Source of the DNA: Streptomyces flavotricini
GTDB taxonomy: Bacteria > Actinomycetota > Actinomycetes > Streptomycetales > Streptomycetaceae
Assembly: GCF_020639365.1 (NCBI RefSeq)
Contig: NZ_JAINUL010000001.1
Coordinates: 4,613,454-4,677,453 of the forward strand
Direction: 5' to 3'
Length of the DNA: 64,000 nt
The notes beneath the pieces were generated by a model. It saw only the letters and a list, made by a program, of their open reading frames with translations, had not been told where the DNA came from and did no database searches. Both the position numbers and the translations under genes were made by a program. Positions 33,568 through 42,147 of the stretch are shown here, piece after piece. How positions within the stretch are numbered: the first letter of the stretch is position 1; each line of letters begins with the position of its first letter.

Positions 33568-34842
33568 TCATCCTTCGAGCAGCCGCTGCCCCACGTACTC
33601 CCCGTCGCGGGGGCCGGGCGGGACCGCGTACAGCCCGCTGGACTCGTGCCGGATGAACGCCGACAGGGCGTCGCCCCGGTCCAGCTTGCGCTGGACGGGG
33701 ACGAAGCCGCGCAGCGGATCGGCCTGCCAGCAGATGAAGAGGAGACCCGCGTCCGGGGTGCCGTCGGCGCCGATCCCGTCATGGAAGGAGAACGGGCGCC
33801 GGAGCATGGCGGCCCCGCCGTTCTGTTCGGGGGCGGAGATCCGGGCGTGCGCGTTGGACGGAATGACGGGCTTGCCGTCGGGGCCGATCTTGTCGAGAGC
33901 CATCTTCGTGGTCTCGGTGCCGCCGGTGAGGGGCGCGCCGGTGGCCTTCGTACGGCCTATCACCTGCTCCTGCTGGGCCAGGGACTGCTTGTCCCAGTCG
34001 TCGAGGAGCATGCGGATGCGTCGTACGACGGCGTACGAGCCCCCGCCCATCCAGGAGTGCTCGGCGGGCCCGGGGCCGGCGGCGGGGACGAAGATCCGCT
34101 TGTCGAAGTCGGGCTGCGCTGGCTTCGGGTTGCCGGTGCCGTCGATCTGGCCCATGAGGTTGCGGGCGGTCATCGGTGCCGCGGTGGCGCCGGGGGACCG
34201 GTTGAAGCCGTTCATCTGCCAGCGGACCCGGGCTGCTTCCCCGGCCTCCTTCTGGAGGGTGCGCAGGGCGTGAAAGGCGACGAGCCCGTCGTCGGCGCCG
34301 ATCTGCACCCACAGGTCGCCGTTGCTGCGCTGGGCGTCGATCCGATCGGCGGAGAAGTCGGGCAGCGGGTCGAGGGCGGTGGGGCGGCGGGCGGCGAGCC
34401 CGGTGCGCTCGAAGAAGGAGTGGCCGAAGCCGAAGGTGATGGTGAGGGAGGAAGGACCGGCGTCGAGGGCGATACCGGAGTCCGCGCCCGATGCGGGCTG
34501 GCCCGCCATCAGCAGGCGCGCGGTGTCGGACCAGCGCCGCATCAGGGCGGCGGCCTCCTTGCGGCCGGCCCCGGGGGCCAGGTCGAAGGCGAGGACGTGG
34601 CCCTTGGCCTGCAGCGGGTCGGTGATGCCGGCCTGGTGCTCGCCCTGGAAGGCGATGCGGGTGGCGCCGAGGGAGGCGAGGCTCCCGGAGGCACCGGTGG
34701 CGCCGGCCGGGGAGTCGTCGAACGCGGAGTGCACGAGGGCGCCGCCGGTGGTGCCGAGCGCGAGCCCGGCGGCGCCCGCGGCGCCGACGGTGCCCAGCAG
34801 TCGGCGCCGGGAGATCTCGATGTCGGGGTTGCTGTCGGTCAC
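33568..34842 (-). CDS. dtpA: Tat-exported Dyp-type haem peroxidase (DtpA)
   Basis: 424 residues. A twin-arginine signal (ISRRRLLGTVGAAGAAGLAL) precedes a dye-decolourising peroxidase domain with the conserved GQIDGTGNP motif, whose Asp and adjacent residues act on peroxide, and the proximal haem ligand in NAHARISAP. In S. lividans the orthologous DtpA is exported by Tat and needed with Sco and ECuC for maturation of the radical copper oxidase GlxA. The GTG at 34842 lies 5 bp after the CopC-CopD stop, so it is the last gene of the copper operon. Weak ribosome site; coupling is likely. Confidence 0.92.
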   Translation of the reverse strand: MTDSNPDIEISRRRLLGTVGAAGAAGLALGTTGGALVHSAFDDSPAGATGASGSLASLGATRIAFQGEHQAGITDPLQAKGHVLAFDLAPGAGRKEAAALMRRWSDTARLLMAGQPASGADSGIALDAGPSSLTITFGFGHSFFERTGLAARRPTALDPLPDFSADRIDAQRSNGDLWVQIGADDGLVAFHALRTLQKEAGEAARVRWQMNGFNRSPGATAAPMTARNLMGQIDGTGNPKPAQPDFDKRIFVPAAGPGPAEHSWMGGGSYAVVRRIRMLLDDWDKQSLAQQEQVIGRTKATGAPLTGGTETTKMALDKIGPDGKPVIPSNAHARISAPEQNGGAAMLRRPFSFHDGIGADGTPDAGLLFICWQADPLRGFVPVQRKLDRGDALSAFIRHESSGLYAVPPGPRDGEYVGQRLLEG

Positions 34843-34847
34843 GCTGG

Positions 34848-36854
34848 TCAGCCGATCTTCACGTTCTTCTGCACGGTCGTCTGGTCGATGTCGGAGGTAC
34901 GGACGGTCACGTCGATCCGCCATTCCCCGGCCAGCGGCAGCTGGACGCCGGACGCGCTCCAGTGTCCGGGGGCCGCGCGCTCCGGGAGGAGCGGCAGGGG
35001 GCCGATGTCCTTGGCGGGGAGGGTGAAGGCGACCTTGATTTCGGGGATGTCGAGGGGCCGGCCCTGGGGGTCGTCGATCCAGACGTGGAGCGAGTTGGCG
35101 CCGACCCGGCCCGGGTCGACCTCGACACGGACCGATCCCTTGCCGTTCTGGCCGCCTGTGTCGAACGGCAGGGTGATCTTGATGGCGCGGTTGGGGACGG
35201 CGGTGGCCGCGGAGTCCGGCCCGCCGGCCCGCTCGGCGGTCCGGCCGGGTTCGGTGCTGGTGAGCACGGTGGTCACGGCGAGCAGGGCGATGGCCACCCC
35301 GGCCTCGGCGAGCACGGAGCGGCGCAGTCCCGCCCGGGCCGGATCGGCGTCGCGCACCTGCTTCTCGCGGGCGTTCTCCCGGGCGGCGCGTTGCCGGGCG
35401 AGCTGGGCGGCCCGCTTGGGGTCCTCGGGGACGGTGACGGAGGCAGGCGATGTTTCACGTGAAACATCGCGTTGCCGGGCGATCTTGGCCGGCTTCCCGG
35501 CGGGGGCATCGGTGAGCCGTGCCGTCCACGAGCGGGAGACGTAGGCGATGCCGACGAGGACGGCGACGAGCCCGACCTTCACCAGCAGGAGCTGCCCGTA
35601 GCTGGTACCGGTGAGGGCCGACCAGCTGCCGACCTGGCGCCAGGACTGGTAGACGCCGGTGACGGCGAGGACCAGGACGCTGACGAACGCGACCCGGGAG
35701 AAACGCCGGACCGCCTCCCGCTCGATGTCCGGGACCTTGTGGAGGGCGACGAGCAGTGCGGTGAGACCGCCGAGCCAGGCGGCGACGGCCAGCAGGTGCA
35801 GGATGTCGGCGGGCATGGCGATACCGGGCTGGACGCCGGTCGAGGCGTGCTCGGACAGGGCCCAGGTGGCGGCGATGCCGCCGGCCACGACGGTTCCGCC
35901 GATGCCGAGGCCGAAGAGCAGGTCGTTCGCGTCCTTGTCCGCCCCCGAACCCGGCCCGGACGCCTTGTCCGCTCCGCGGTCCTTCTGCTTGCCCTTGCCC
36001 TTGCCCTTGGGCTTGTCCGCTTCCGCGGCCTCGGCGGTCCCGCGCGCGTAGGCGCCGAACAGTACGGCGATGAACAGCGCGGCGGCGCCGAGGAGCAATA
36101 GCCGGGAGACGAGGGAGGCGCCGGGCTTGGTCTCCAGGACGGCCTTCAAGCCGTCCAGGTCCAGAGCGTCGGCGAACTTCCCCGACCCCGTGTACGGGGT
36201 GCGGAGCACCAGCATCACGAGAGTGGCGGCGGTGAGCGTGACCCACGCGCGCACGATGAGCTTCTGCAGCGGGCGCTGTGCCGCGCCGCGTCGCCAGCAC
36301 AGCAGGATGAAGGCCGCGCCGCCGACGAGGACGGTGAAACCGCCGTAGGCGGCATAGCGCGCGATGTCGTAGGCGATGCCCACCGGTCCGCCGCCCGCCT
36401 GGGCGGTGGGCAGGGCCACGCTGGTCGCCGAGGGGGCGCCGATGGAGAAGGTGAAGGCTCCGGAGACGGGATGGCTGTCGGCGGAGACGGCCTGCCAGGC
36501 GACGGTGTAGGTGCCGTCCGGCAGCCCGGAGTGCAGTGCGGTGCCGTAGCGGATGGTGGTTCCGCTGCACATGTCGCGCAGCTCGCCGGTGTCCACCCGC
36601 TTGCCCTGCGGGTCCATGACGCGGATGGAGTCGTCGCCCATGGCGACCTGCTCCGAGAAGGAGAGGGTGACCTGGGCGGGTGCCGTGGCGACCACCGCCC
36701 CGTCCTTGGGGTCGCTCGCGGTGAGCGCGGCGTGTGCCGAGGCCGGGCCGGCCGCGGTGAACAGGGTCGCCAGCAGGGCTGCGAGGACCAGCACGAGCCG
36801 CGGCAGGGATGCCGGGGCCCGGACGCGGGCCGGGGAGGGGGCGATGGCCGTCAT
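34848..36854 (-). CDS. CopC-CopD fusion, copper resistance/uptake membrane protein
   Basis: 668 residues. A signal peptide ends at AGPASA so that mature residue 1 is His41; with Asp126 and His128 in SADSHPV this forms a CopC-type Cu(II) site. A CopD-like region of about eight membrane helices follows (about 150-560), interrupted by a Lys/Gly-rich linker (PKGKGKGKQKDRG). The C-terminal 110 residues are an extracellular YtkA-like beta domain. It probably binds extracellular copper and moves it across the membrane. A parS site lies in frame at 35452-35465 and encodes VSRET in a cytoplasmic loop. It is cotranscribed with the PCuAC chaperone 22 bp upstream and DtpA 5 bp downstream. Confidence 0.9.
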   Translation of the reverse strand: MTAIAPSPARVRAPASLPRLVLVLAALLATLFTAAGPASAHAALTASDPKDGAVVATAPAQVTLSFSEQVAMGDDSIRVMDPQGKRVDTGELRDMCSGTTIRYGTALHSGLPDGTYTVAWQAVSADSHPVSGAFTFSIGAPSATSVALPTAQAGGGPVGIAYDIARYAAYGGFTVLVGGAAFILLCWRRGAAQRPLQKLIVRAWVTLTAATLVMLVLRTPYTGSGKFADALDLDGLKAVLETKPGASLVSRLLLLGAAALFIAVLFGAYARGTAEAAEADKPKGKGKGKQKDRGADKASGPGSGADKDANDLLFGLGIGGTVVAGGIAATWALSEHASTGVQPGIAMPADILHLLAVAAWLGGLTALLVALHKVPDIEREAVRRFSRVAFVSVLVLAVTGVYQSWRQVGSWSALTGTSYGQLLLVKVGLVAVLVGIAYVSRSWTARLTDAPAGKPAKIARQRDVSRETSPASVTVPEDPKRAAQLARQRAARENAREKQVRDADPARAGLRRSVLAEAGVAIALLAVTTVLTSTEPGRTAERAGGPDSAATAVPNRAIKITLPFDTGGQNGKGSVRVEVDPGRVGANSLHVWIDDPQGRPLDIPEIKVAFTLPAKDIGPLPLLPERAAPGHWSASGVQLPLAGEWRIDVTVRTSDIDQTTVQKNVKIG
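35452..35465. other. parS site inside the CopC-CopD coding sequence
   Basis: Exact GTTTCACGTGAAAC with T and A flanks, in frame within a predicted cytoplasmic loop, giving residues VSRET on the minus strand. The loop is hydrophilic and poorly constrained, so the element is tolerated. Confidence 0.93.
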
Positions 36855-36876
36855 GGCGTGTCAGTACCTCGGTCCG

Positions 36877-37362
36877 TCAGTGGCCGCTGGTGTTCTGGGC
36901 GTTGTACGTCCGTTCCTTGACGTCCAGCTCGACCTTGACCGGGTCTGCCTTCTCGAAGCGCAGCTCGACGGTGACCTTCTCGCCGACCTTCGGCATGCTC
37001 TTCAGCCCCATGAACATGACGTGGCTGCCGCCACGCTCCAGCCGGAGTTCACCGTTGGCGGGCACGGCCATGGCCGCGACCTGCTGCATCTTCTGGTCCT
37101 TGGTCTCGTGGATCTGCAGATCGTCGGAGAGCGGGCTGGTGACGGCCGTGAGCTTGTCGGCCGTCTTGGACTCGTTCTTGATGACCATGAACGCGCCGGC
37201 CATCTTGTCGTTCACGGGTTCCGGCATGAAGGCGCCGCTGACCGTCATCTTCGGCTTGTCCGCGCCGGCCTTGGCGTCGGAGTCCGAGGAGCAGCCGGAT
37301 ATGGCGAGTGCTGCCGTCAGGGAGAGGGCGGCGGCGAGGGTGCGGGTGGTGCGGGCGTTCAC
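36877..37362 (-). CDS. Extracytoplasmic PCuAC-type copper chaperone (ECuC-like)
   Basis: 161-residue lipoprotein: the signal ends at LAISGC with Cys24 as the lipidation site. The mature domain is a PCuAC fold with copper ligands in the order His, six residues, Met, 21 residues, His-x-Met (IHETKDQKM to SHVM), a variant of the usual spacing. It binds Cu(I) outside the cell and can pass it to Sco or cuproenzymes. The GTG start overlaps the stop of the Sco gene (GTGA) with GGGAG upstream. The S. lividans orthologue is called ECuC. Confidence 0.92.
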   Translation of the reverse strand: MNARTTRTLAAALSLTAALAISGCSSDSDAKAGADKPKMTVSGAFMPEPVNDKMAGAFMVIKNESKTADKLTAVTSPLSDDLQIHETKDQKMQQVAAMAVPANGELRLERGGSHVMFMGLKSMPKVGEKVTVELRFEKADPVKVELDVKERTYNAQNTSGH

Positions 37363-38012
37363 GGGTTCTCTCCCTTGGCGATCTTCGGCAGGTCCTTGGT
37401 GTAGTCGTCGACGGTCGTGCCTTCGCCGTAGAGGAGGTACCCCTCGTCGGTCTTGGGCGAGAACGCGATGACCTGGGCACCGTGCATGGAGACGACGCTG
37501 CCGTCGGCCTCCTTCTTCGGTGCCTCGATACCGATGCCGAGCTTGCGCGCGGCCGCCTGGATGGTGGCGAAGTCCCCGGTCAGTCCGGTGAAGGACGGGT
37601 CCTGGGCCTTGAGCCACGCGCCGAGGGAGTCGGGAGTGTCCCGTTCGGGGTCGGTGGTGACGAACACGACCTGGAGGTTGTCCTGGTCGGCCTTCGGCAG
37701 TGCCTTCTTCGCGACGGCGATGTTGCTCATCGTCAGGGGGCACACGTCGGGGCAGTTGGTGTAGCCGAAGTAGATGAGCGTCGGCTTGCCCTTGGTCTGC
37801 TCGCGCAGGTTCCACGGCTTGCCGGTGGTGTCCGTCAGGACCAGCTCCGGCTTGTCGAAGGGGCGGTCGAGGACCGTGGCCTTGCCGGGCTTGGTCTGGC
37901 CGGTGAGCTGCGTGACCTCGTTGGTCTTGGCGGTCTCACCGCCGCCGCAGGCGGTGAGGGTGAGGGCGGCCGCCGCCGCGAGGGCGGCGACCGTCACACG
38001 TGTGGTGCGCAT
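37359..38012 (-). CDS. sco: Sco/SenC-family copper metallochaperone
   Basis: 217-residue lipoprotein (lipobox LTAC, Cys22) with a thioredoxin fold. The copper site is Cys87 and Cys91 in TNCPDVCP plus His177 in SMHGAQV. Sco delivers copper to the CuA centre of cytochrome c oxidase, and in S. lividans also supports GlxA and morphological development. It is translationally coupled to the PCuAC chaperone that follows. No ribosome site of good quality precedes the ATG at 38012. Confidence 0.94.
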   Translation of the reverse strand: MRTTRVTVAALAAAAALTLTACGGGETAKTNEVTQLTGQTKPGKATVLDRPFDKPELVLTDTTGKPWNLREQTKGKPTLIYFGYTNCPDVCPLTMSNIAVAKKALPKADQDNLQVVFVTTDPERDTPDSLGAWLKAQDPSFTGLTGDFATIQAAARKLGIGIEAPKKEADGSVVSMHGAQVIAFSPKTDEGYLLYGEGTTVDDYTKDLPKIAKGENP

Positions 38013-38124
38013 GGAGGGATGTCCCTGGGATCGGGGATGTGGTGCACGGGCGGGCCGGCGACGAAGAAGGACCGGCTGCGCGCACGTTCTGGACTAAGGG
38101 GATACGGCCTGGGGCCGCTCGGGG

Positions 38125-38829
38125 TCAGGAGGCGCGGCGACGCGAGGCGACACCGAAGGCGACACCGCCGAGGCCGATGACGATGCCCGCGACGCCGAGG
38201 GCGCGCGCAGTGGTGTCGGAGGCGCTCTTGGCGGCCTCGTCGTGGCCCTTGTCGTCCTTGGCGGCGGCGTTCTTGTCGTCGTCGTGGTGGTCGTCGGCGG
38301 CCTTGGCCGCGGTCAGCTTCAGGACGGGAGCCGGGTTCTGCGGCTCCGCCGCGCCCGCCTTCGTCTCCTCGATCCAGCGGACGACCTCGTTGTTGTCGTA
38401 CGTCTGGATCGCCTTGAAGACCATCTGGTCGGCGTTGTCGGGCAGCTTGCCGACGGAGACGGGGAACTGCTGGAACTTGCCGGGCTCGATCTTTCCGCCG
38501 CTCCAGGTCACCTTGGTGACGGCCTCGTTGACCTGCTTGCCGTGGACGGTGAGCGGCTTGTCGAGCTTGCTCTTCTCGATGGCCACGGTCCAGCCGGGGA
38601 TGTCCTGCGGCATGACGGAGGTCAGCGGCTGGTCCACGGGGAAGTTGACTTCCAGCTGCGTGGTCGAGGCGTTGTCGCGCTCGTTCGGGACCTTGAAGTT
38701 GATGGTCGCGTAGCCGCCCTTGACGGCGTCCCCGGGCTGCACGCTGACGTGCGCGAAGGCCGTGCCGGACAGGACGAGGACGGAGCCGGCGGCGAGGGCG
38801 GCGGCGAAGGAGACGCGAGAGGTCTTCAT
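38125..38829 (-). CDS. YcnI-family (DUF1775) copper-binding membrane-anchored protein
   Basis: 234 residues. The signal peptide ends at GTAFA, leaving His27 as the mature N-terminal residue (HVSVQP); in B. subtilis YcnI this histidine forms a mono-histidine brace for Cu(II). The beta-sandwich YcnI domain extends to about residue 165, then a His/Asp/Lys-rich linker (DDHHDDDKN) and a C-terminal membrane helix ending RRR. It is likely tethered on the outer face and handles copper for the downstream Sco and CopC proteins. GGAG precedes the ATG at some distance. Confidence 0.9.
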   Translation of the reverse strand: MKTSRVSFAAALAAGSVLVLSGTAFAHVSVQPGDAVKGGYATINFKVPNERDNASTTQLEVNFPVDQPLTSVMPQDIPGWTVAIEKSKLDKPLTVHGKQVNEAVTKVTWSGGKIEPGKFQQFPVSVGKLPDNADQMVFKAIQTYDNNEVVRWIEETKAGAAEPQNPAPVLKLTAAKAADDHHDDDKNAAAKDDKGHDEAAKSASDTTARALGVAGIVIGLGGVAFGVASRRRAS

Positions 38830-38936
38830 GGCGGGAACACTCCACAGAGGCAGGGTGACGGTGGTTCCGCGCACGGGTGCGCGCGGAGTTCGCGGCACCG
38901 GTGCGTCCGCCGGGTGTTCCGGGGAGGGGTGCCGCG

Positions 38937-39761
38937 TCAGGCTGCGAGGGCGAGCGCCGTGGAGGGCGGCCCGCGCCTGATCACCGTGTGCTGGAGTGCG
39001 TCCCGGCCCGTGTGCGCGGCGGGTTCGGCAGCGGTACGGGCCGCCCGCGGGGCACCGGCCGGGGTACCCGCGAGCCCGGCGCCGAGGGCCCGTACGAAGG
39101 CCAGCGCGGCGCGCAGCGGACGTACGGGATCGGCTTCGGCGGAGCTGCGGGACAGCTCCACGAGCCGGAGCAGGGCGGCGTCGCCGCGCCCCATGAGCCA
39201 GCCGGCGGCCAGGGCGGCCAGCAGGTGCCCGAGGAGCATGCCGGTGCTGAACAGGCCGGTGGCGGGCGCCTCGGCGGCCTGCGCGAGGTGCGCGTGGCCG
39301 GCGTGGACCGGTGCCGCGCCCTGCGCCGCGGCCTGGGCGGCCAGGGCGGCCGGATCCAGTCCGGCGGTCTCCAGGATCTGCCGGGCGTCGGCGGGGCTGA
39401 GCGGGACGGAGTTGCCCCCGCAGACCAGCCGGGCGGCGAGCGCCGCGAGCGAGGTGTCCGCGCCGGCAGGTGCCTGGGCAGAGGCCGCGCTGTGCTGGCC
39501 GAGGCCGAACACCGTGTGCAGGCCGAGCTGTCCGAAGGCGAGTGCGGCGGCGATGCCGGGCAGCGACCGCCTGCGGCCCGCGAGCGGGGCGGCGACCGCG
39601 AACACGGCGAGGAAGGCGATGACCAGGGCCCACCAGGGCACCGTGGCGCAGGACGCCAGGGCGTGCCCGGCCGCGGACAGCACGACGCAGACCGCGGTGA
39701 ACACCGCGGCCCGGAGCAGCCGGAGTCCGGCTCCGGCAGGCGTCGCGTGGGGGACAGTCAT
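38937..39761 (-). CDS. Predicted membrane protein of the copper locus
   Basis: 274 residues with about five membrane helices (AAVFTAVCVVLSAAGHALA, WWALVIAFLAVFAVAAPLAG, GMLLGHLLAALAAGWLMG). The loops contain several histidines (GLHTVFGLGQHSA, APVHAGHAHLAQA) that could bind metal. No named family is recognised. It is the first gene of the minus-strand copper unit, 107 bp upstream of ycnI, and its promoter lies in the 219-bp gap shared with a divergent ATP-binding protein gene. Confidence 0.75.
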   Translation of the reverse strand: MTVPHATPAGAGLRLLRAAVFTAVCVVLSAAGHALASCATVPWWALVIAFLAVFAVAAPLAGRRRSLPGIAAALAFGQLGLHTVFGLGQHSAASAQAPAGADTSLAALAARLVCGGNSVPLSPADARQILETAGLDPAALAAQAAAQGAAPVHAGHAHLAQAAEAPATGLFSTGMLLGHLLAALAAGWLMGRGDAALLRLVELSRSSAEADPVRPLRAALAFVRALGAGLAGTPAGAPRAARTAAEPAAHTGRDALQHTVIRRGPPSTALALAA

Positions 39762-39980
39762 GGCCGGGCCATCATCGCACTGCCCTCACACCGTCCATAC
39801 GGCAGGTCCGGAAGGTCGTGAGTGCCCCTGTACGAGGGCTTCACCTCGGGTGTCCCCGCCGGGGCGGAGGCCCGGATACGGCCGCATACACCGCCGCTTC
39901 GGAGTGCCGCATCGGCCGAATGAGGGCTGTGGCGGCCGCCGGGGGCTTACGCCCCGCCGCGTGCGGCAATACGTAACCGT

Positions 39981-40472
39981 ATGAGCATCTGGTGGTCTCT
40001 CCACTTGAGGCGCGAAGCCGCGAGCGTGCCGCTCGCCAGGCGGTTGCTGCTGGGGACGATGGAGACCGCGGGGGTGGACCCGGACATCTCCTTCGATCTC
40101 TCGGTGGCACTGAGCGAGGCCTGCGCGAACGCGGTGGAGCACGGAGGCCCGGCGGCCGAAGCCGGTGCCGGCGCGGAATCCCTCCCGGAGGCGTGCGCGG
40201 CGTACCGCGTCACGGCCTACCTCGACGGCGACTGCTGCCGCATCGAGGTGACCGATTCGGGCCCCGGTTTCCCCGCGGCGACGGTCTCGGGGCACAGACC
40301 CCCGTCGGCCGGCCCCTCCGAACCCTCGGAGAGCGAGCACGGCCGGGGCCTGTGGCTGATCGCGGAGCTCGCCGACCACGTCAGGTTGCGCAACCGGCCC
40401 GGCCGGGGCGCGGTGGTCAGCTTCGACAAGATCTTGAAATGGCGTGAGGGAGCGCTGCTGAAGGTGTCCTAG
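39981..40472 (+). CDS. RsbW-like ATP-binding protein (anti-sigma/partner-switch type)
   Basis: 163 residues, a lone GHKL ATPase domain: N-box in ALSEACANAVEHG, G1 box in DSGPGF, G2 in GRGLWLI. Such proteins act as serine kinases or anti-sigma factors in partner-switching modules. No anti-sigma-antagonist gene is next to it. It starts 219 bp from the copper operon, and TACGTAACCGT just before the ATG gives no ribosome site. A SpoIIE-type phosphatase lies three genes away. Confidence 0.87.
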   Translation: MSIWWSLHLRREAASVPLARRLLLGTMETAGVDPDISFDLSVALSEACANAVEHGGPAAEAGAGAESLPEACAAYRVTAYLDGDCCRIEVTDSGPGFPAATVSGHRPPSAGPSEPSESEHGRGLWLIAELADHVRLRNRPGRGAVVSFDKILKWREGALLKVS

Positions 40473-40492
40473 CGGAAGGGCCCCCGGATACG

Positions 40493-40566
40493 CCGATGGA
40501 CGGGACTCGCGTACGAGATCCCGCCCATCGGAGGTGAACGCGGGGCCGGCCCGAAGGCCGGGCCCC
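40493..40566. terminator. Two adjacent hairpins between convergent genes
   Basis: Hairpin 1 (40493-40531) pairs CCGATGGACGGGA with a near-perfect partner ending CCCATCGG; hairpin 2 (40542-40566) pairs GGGGCCGGCC with GGCCGGGCCCC with one bulge. They separate the + strand ATPase gene from pepP on the minus strand. Confidence 0.65.
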
Positions 40567-40576
40567 ACGGCAGGCG

Positions 40577-42043
40577 TCAGCCCTTCAGGCGCGCCATCCA
40601 GGCCTCGACATCGGCCGAGGCGCGGGGCAGCCCGGCCGACAGGTTCCGGTTGCCGTCCTCGGTGACCAGGATGTCGTCCTCGATGCGGACGCCGATGCCC
40701 CGGTACTCCTCGGGCACGGTCAGGTCGTCGGCCTGGAAGTACAGACCGGGCTCGACGGTGAGGCACATGCCGGGCTCCAGCGTGCCGTCGACGTACGCCT
40801 CGGTGCGCGCGGCGGCGCAGTCGTGGACGTCCATGCCGAGCATGTGGCCGGTGCCGTGCAGGGTCCAGCGGCGCTGCAGGCCGAGCTCCAGGACGCGCTC
40901 GACCGGGCCCTCCAGCAGGCCCCACTCGACGAGCTTCTCGGCGAGCACGTGCTGCGAGGCGTCGTGGAAGTCGCGGAACTTGGCACCCGGCTTGACGGCC
41001 GCGATGCCGGCTTCCTGGGACTCGTACACCGCGTCGTAGATCTTGCGCTGGATGTCGGTGTACGTGCCGTTGATCGGCAGCGTGCGCGTGACGTCCGCGG
41101 TGTAGAGGGAGTGGGTCTCCACACCGGCGTCGAGGAGCAGCAGGTCGCCGGAGCGGACGTCGCCGTCGTTGCGGACCCAGTGCAGGGTGCAGGCGTGCGG
41201 GCCGGCGGCGCAGATGGAGCCGTAGCCGACGTCGTTGCCCTCGACGCGGGCGCGCAGGAAGAAGGTGCCCTCGATGTAGCGCTCGGACGTGGCCTCGGCC
41301 TTGTCCAGGACCTTCACGACGTCCTCGAAGCCGCGGACGGTGGAGTCGCAGGCCTTCTGGAGCTCGCCGATCTCGAACTCGTCCTTCACGGCGCGGGCCT
41401 CGGAGAGGTAGACCCGCAGCTCCTCGTCGCGCTCCTTGGTGACCTTGTCGGTCAGGGCCGACTCGATGAGGGAGTCGTGGCCGCGCACGTTGCGTACGGG
41501 GCCCTCCGCCTCGGTCAGCTCCTCGGCGAGCTTGCGCACGTCCTTGGCCGGGATGCCCAGCAGCTGCTCGGCCTCGGCGAGGGAGTGGCGGCGGCCGACC
41601 CACAGCTCGCCCTGGCCGGAGAGCCAGAACTCGCCGTTCTCGCGGTCGGAGCGGGGCAGCAGGTAGACGGTGGCGGTGTGGCCGGTCTCGCCCGAGGGTT
41701 CGAGGACCAGTACGCCGTTCTCGGTCTGGTCGCCGGTCAGGTACGCGTACTCGGTCGAGGCGCGGAAGGGGTACTCGGTGTCGTTCGAGCGCGTCTTGAG
41801 GCGACCCGCGGGCACGACCAGGCGCTCGCCGGGGAAGCGCGCGGAGAGCGCGGCGCGGCGGGCCGCGGTGTGCGCGGCCTGGGCGATCGGCTCCAGCCCG
41901 TGCAGCTCGGTGTCGGCCCAGCCCGTGCGCATGTTCTCCGCGAGTTCGTCGCTGACGCCCGGGTACAGCCCGTTCTTGCGCTGCTTGTGCTTCTTCTGGG
42001 GCTGCTCTTCTTCCGGGGTCTCCGGGGTGAGCTCGTCAGCCAC
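40577..42043 (-). CDS. pepP: Xaa-Pro aminopeptidase (M24B)
   Basis: 488 residues. An N-terminal creatinase-like domain (about 1-230) precedes the catalytic pita-bread domain. Metal ligands are Asp in LLLDAGVETHS, Asp in TADVTRTLP, His in GTGHMLGMDVHD, Glu in VEPGLYF and Glu in GVRIEDDILVT. Releases N-terminal residues ahead of proline in the cytoplasm. The GTG at 42043 has GAGGAGAAG upstream. It is monocistronic; the promoter lies in the 104-bp gap to the SpoIIE-type gene. Confidence 0.94.
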   Translation of the reverse strand: MADELTPETPEEEQPQKKHKQRKNGLYPGVSDELAENMRTGWADTELHGLEPIAQAAHTAARRAALSARFPGERLVVPAGRLKTRSNDTEYPFRASTEYAYLTGDQTENGVLVLEPSGETGHTATVYLLPRSDRENGEFWLSGQGELWVGRRHSLAEAEQLLGIPAKDVRKLAEELTEAEGPVRNVRGHDSLIESALTDKVTKERDEELRVYLSEARAVKDEFEIGELQKACDSTVRGFEDVVKVLDKAEATSERYIEGTFFLRARVEGNDVGYGSICAAGPHACTLHWVRNDGDVRSGDLLLLDAGVETHSLYTADVTRTLPINGTYTDIQRKIYDAVYESQEAGIAAVKPGAKFRDFHDASQHVLAEKLVEWGLLEGPVERVLELGLQRRWTLHGTGHMLGMDVHDCAAARTEAYVDGTLEPGMCLTVEPGLYFQADDLTVPEEYRGIGVRIEDDILVTEDGNRNLSAGLPRASADVEAWMARLKG

Positions 42044-42147
42044 GTCTTCTCCTCAGCTACGACACGTACGACAGCTACTGCAGGACCGGGTAGGACCGCA
42101 TCCATCGTATGTGCGAGGGGAAGACGCCCGGCGGCGGGTGTGAGGAA

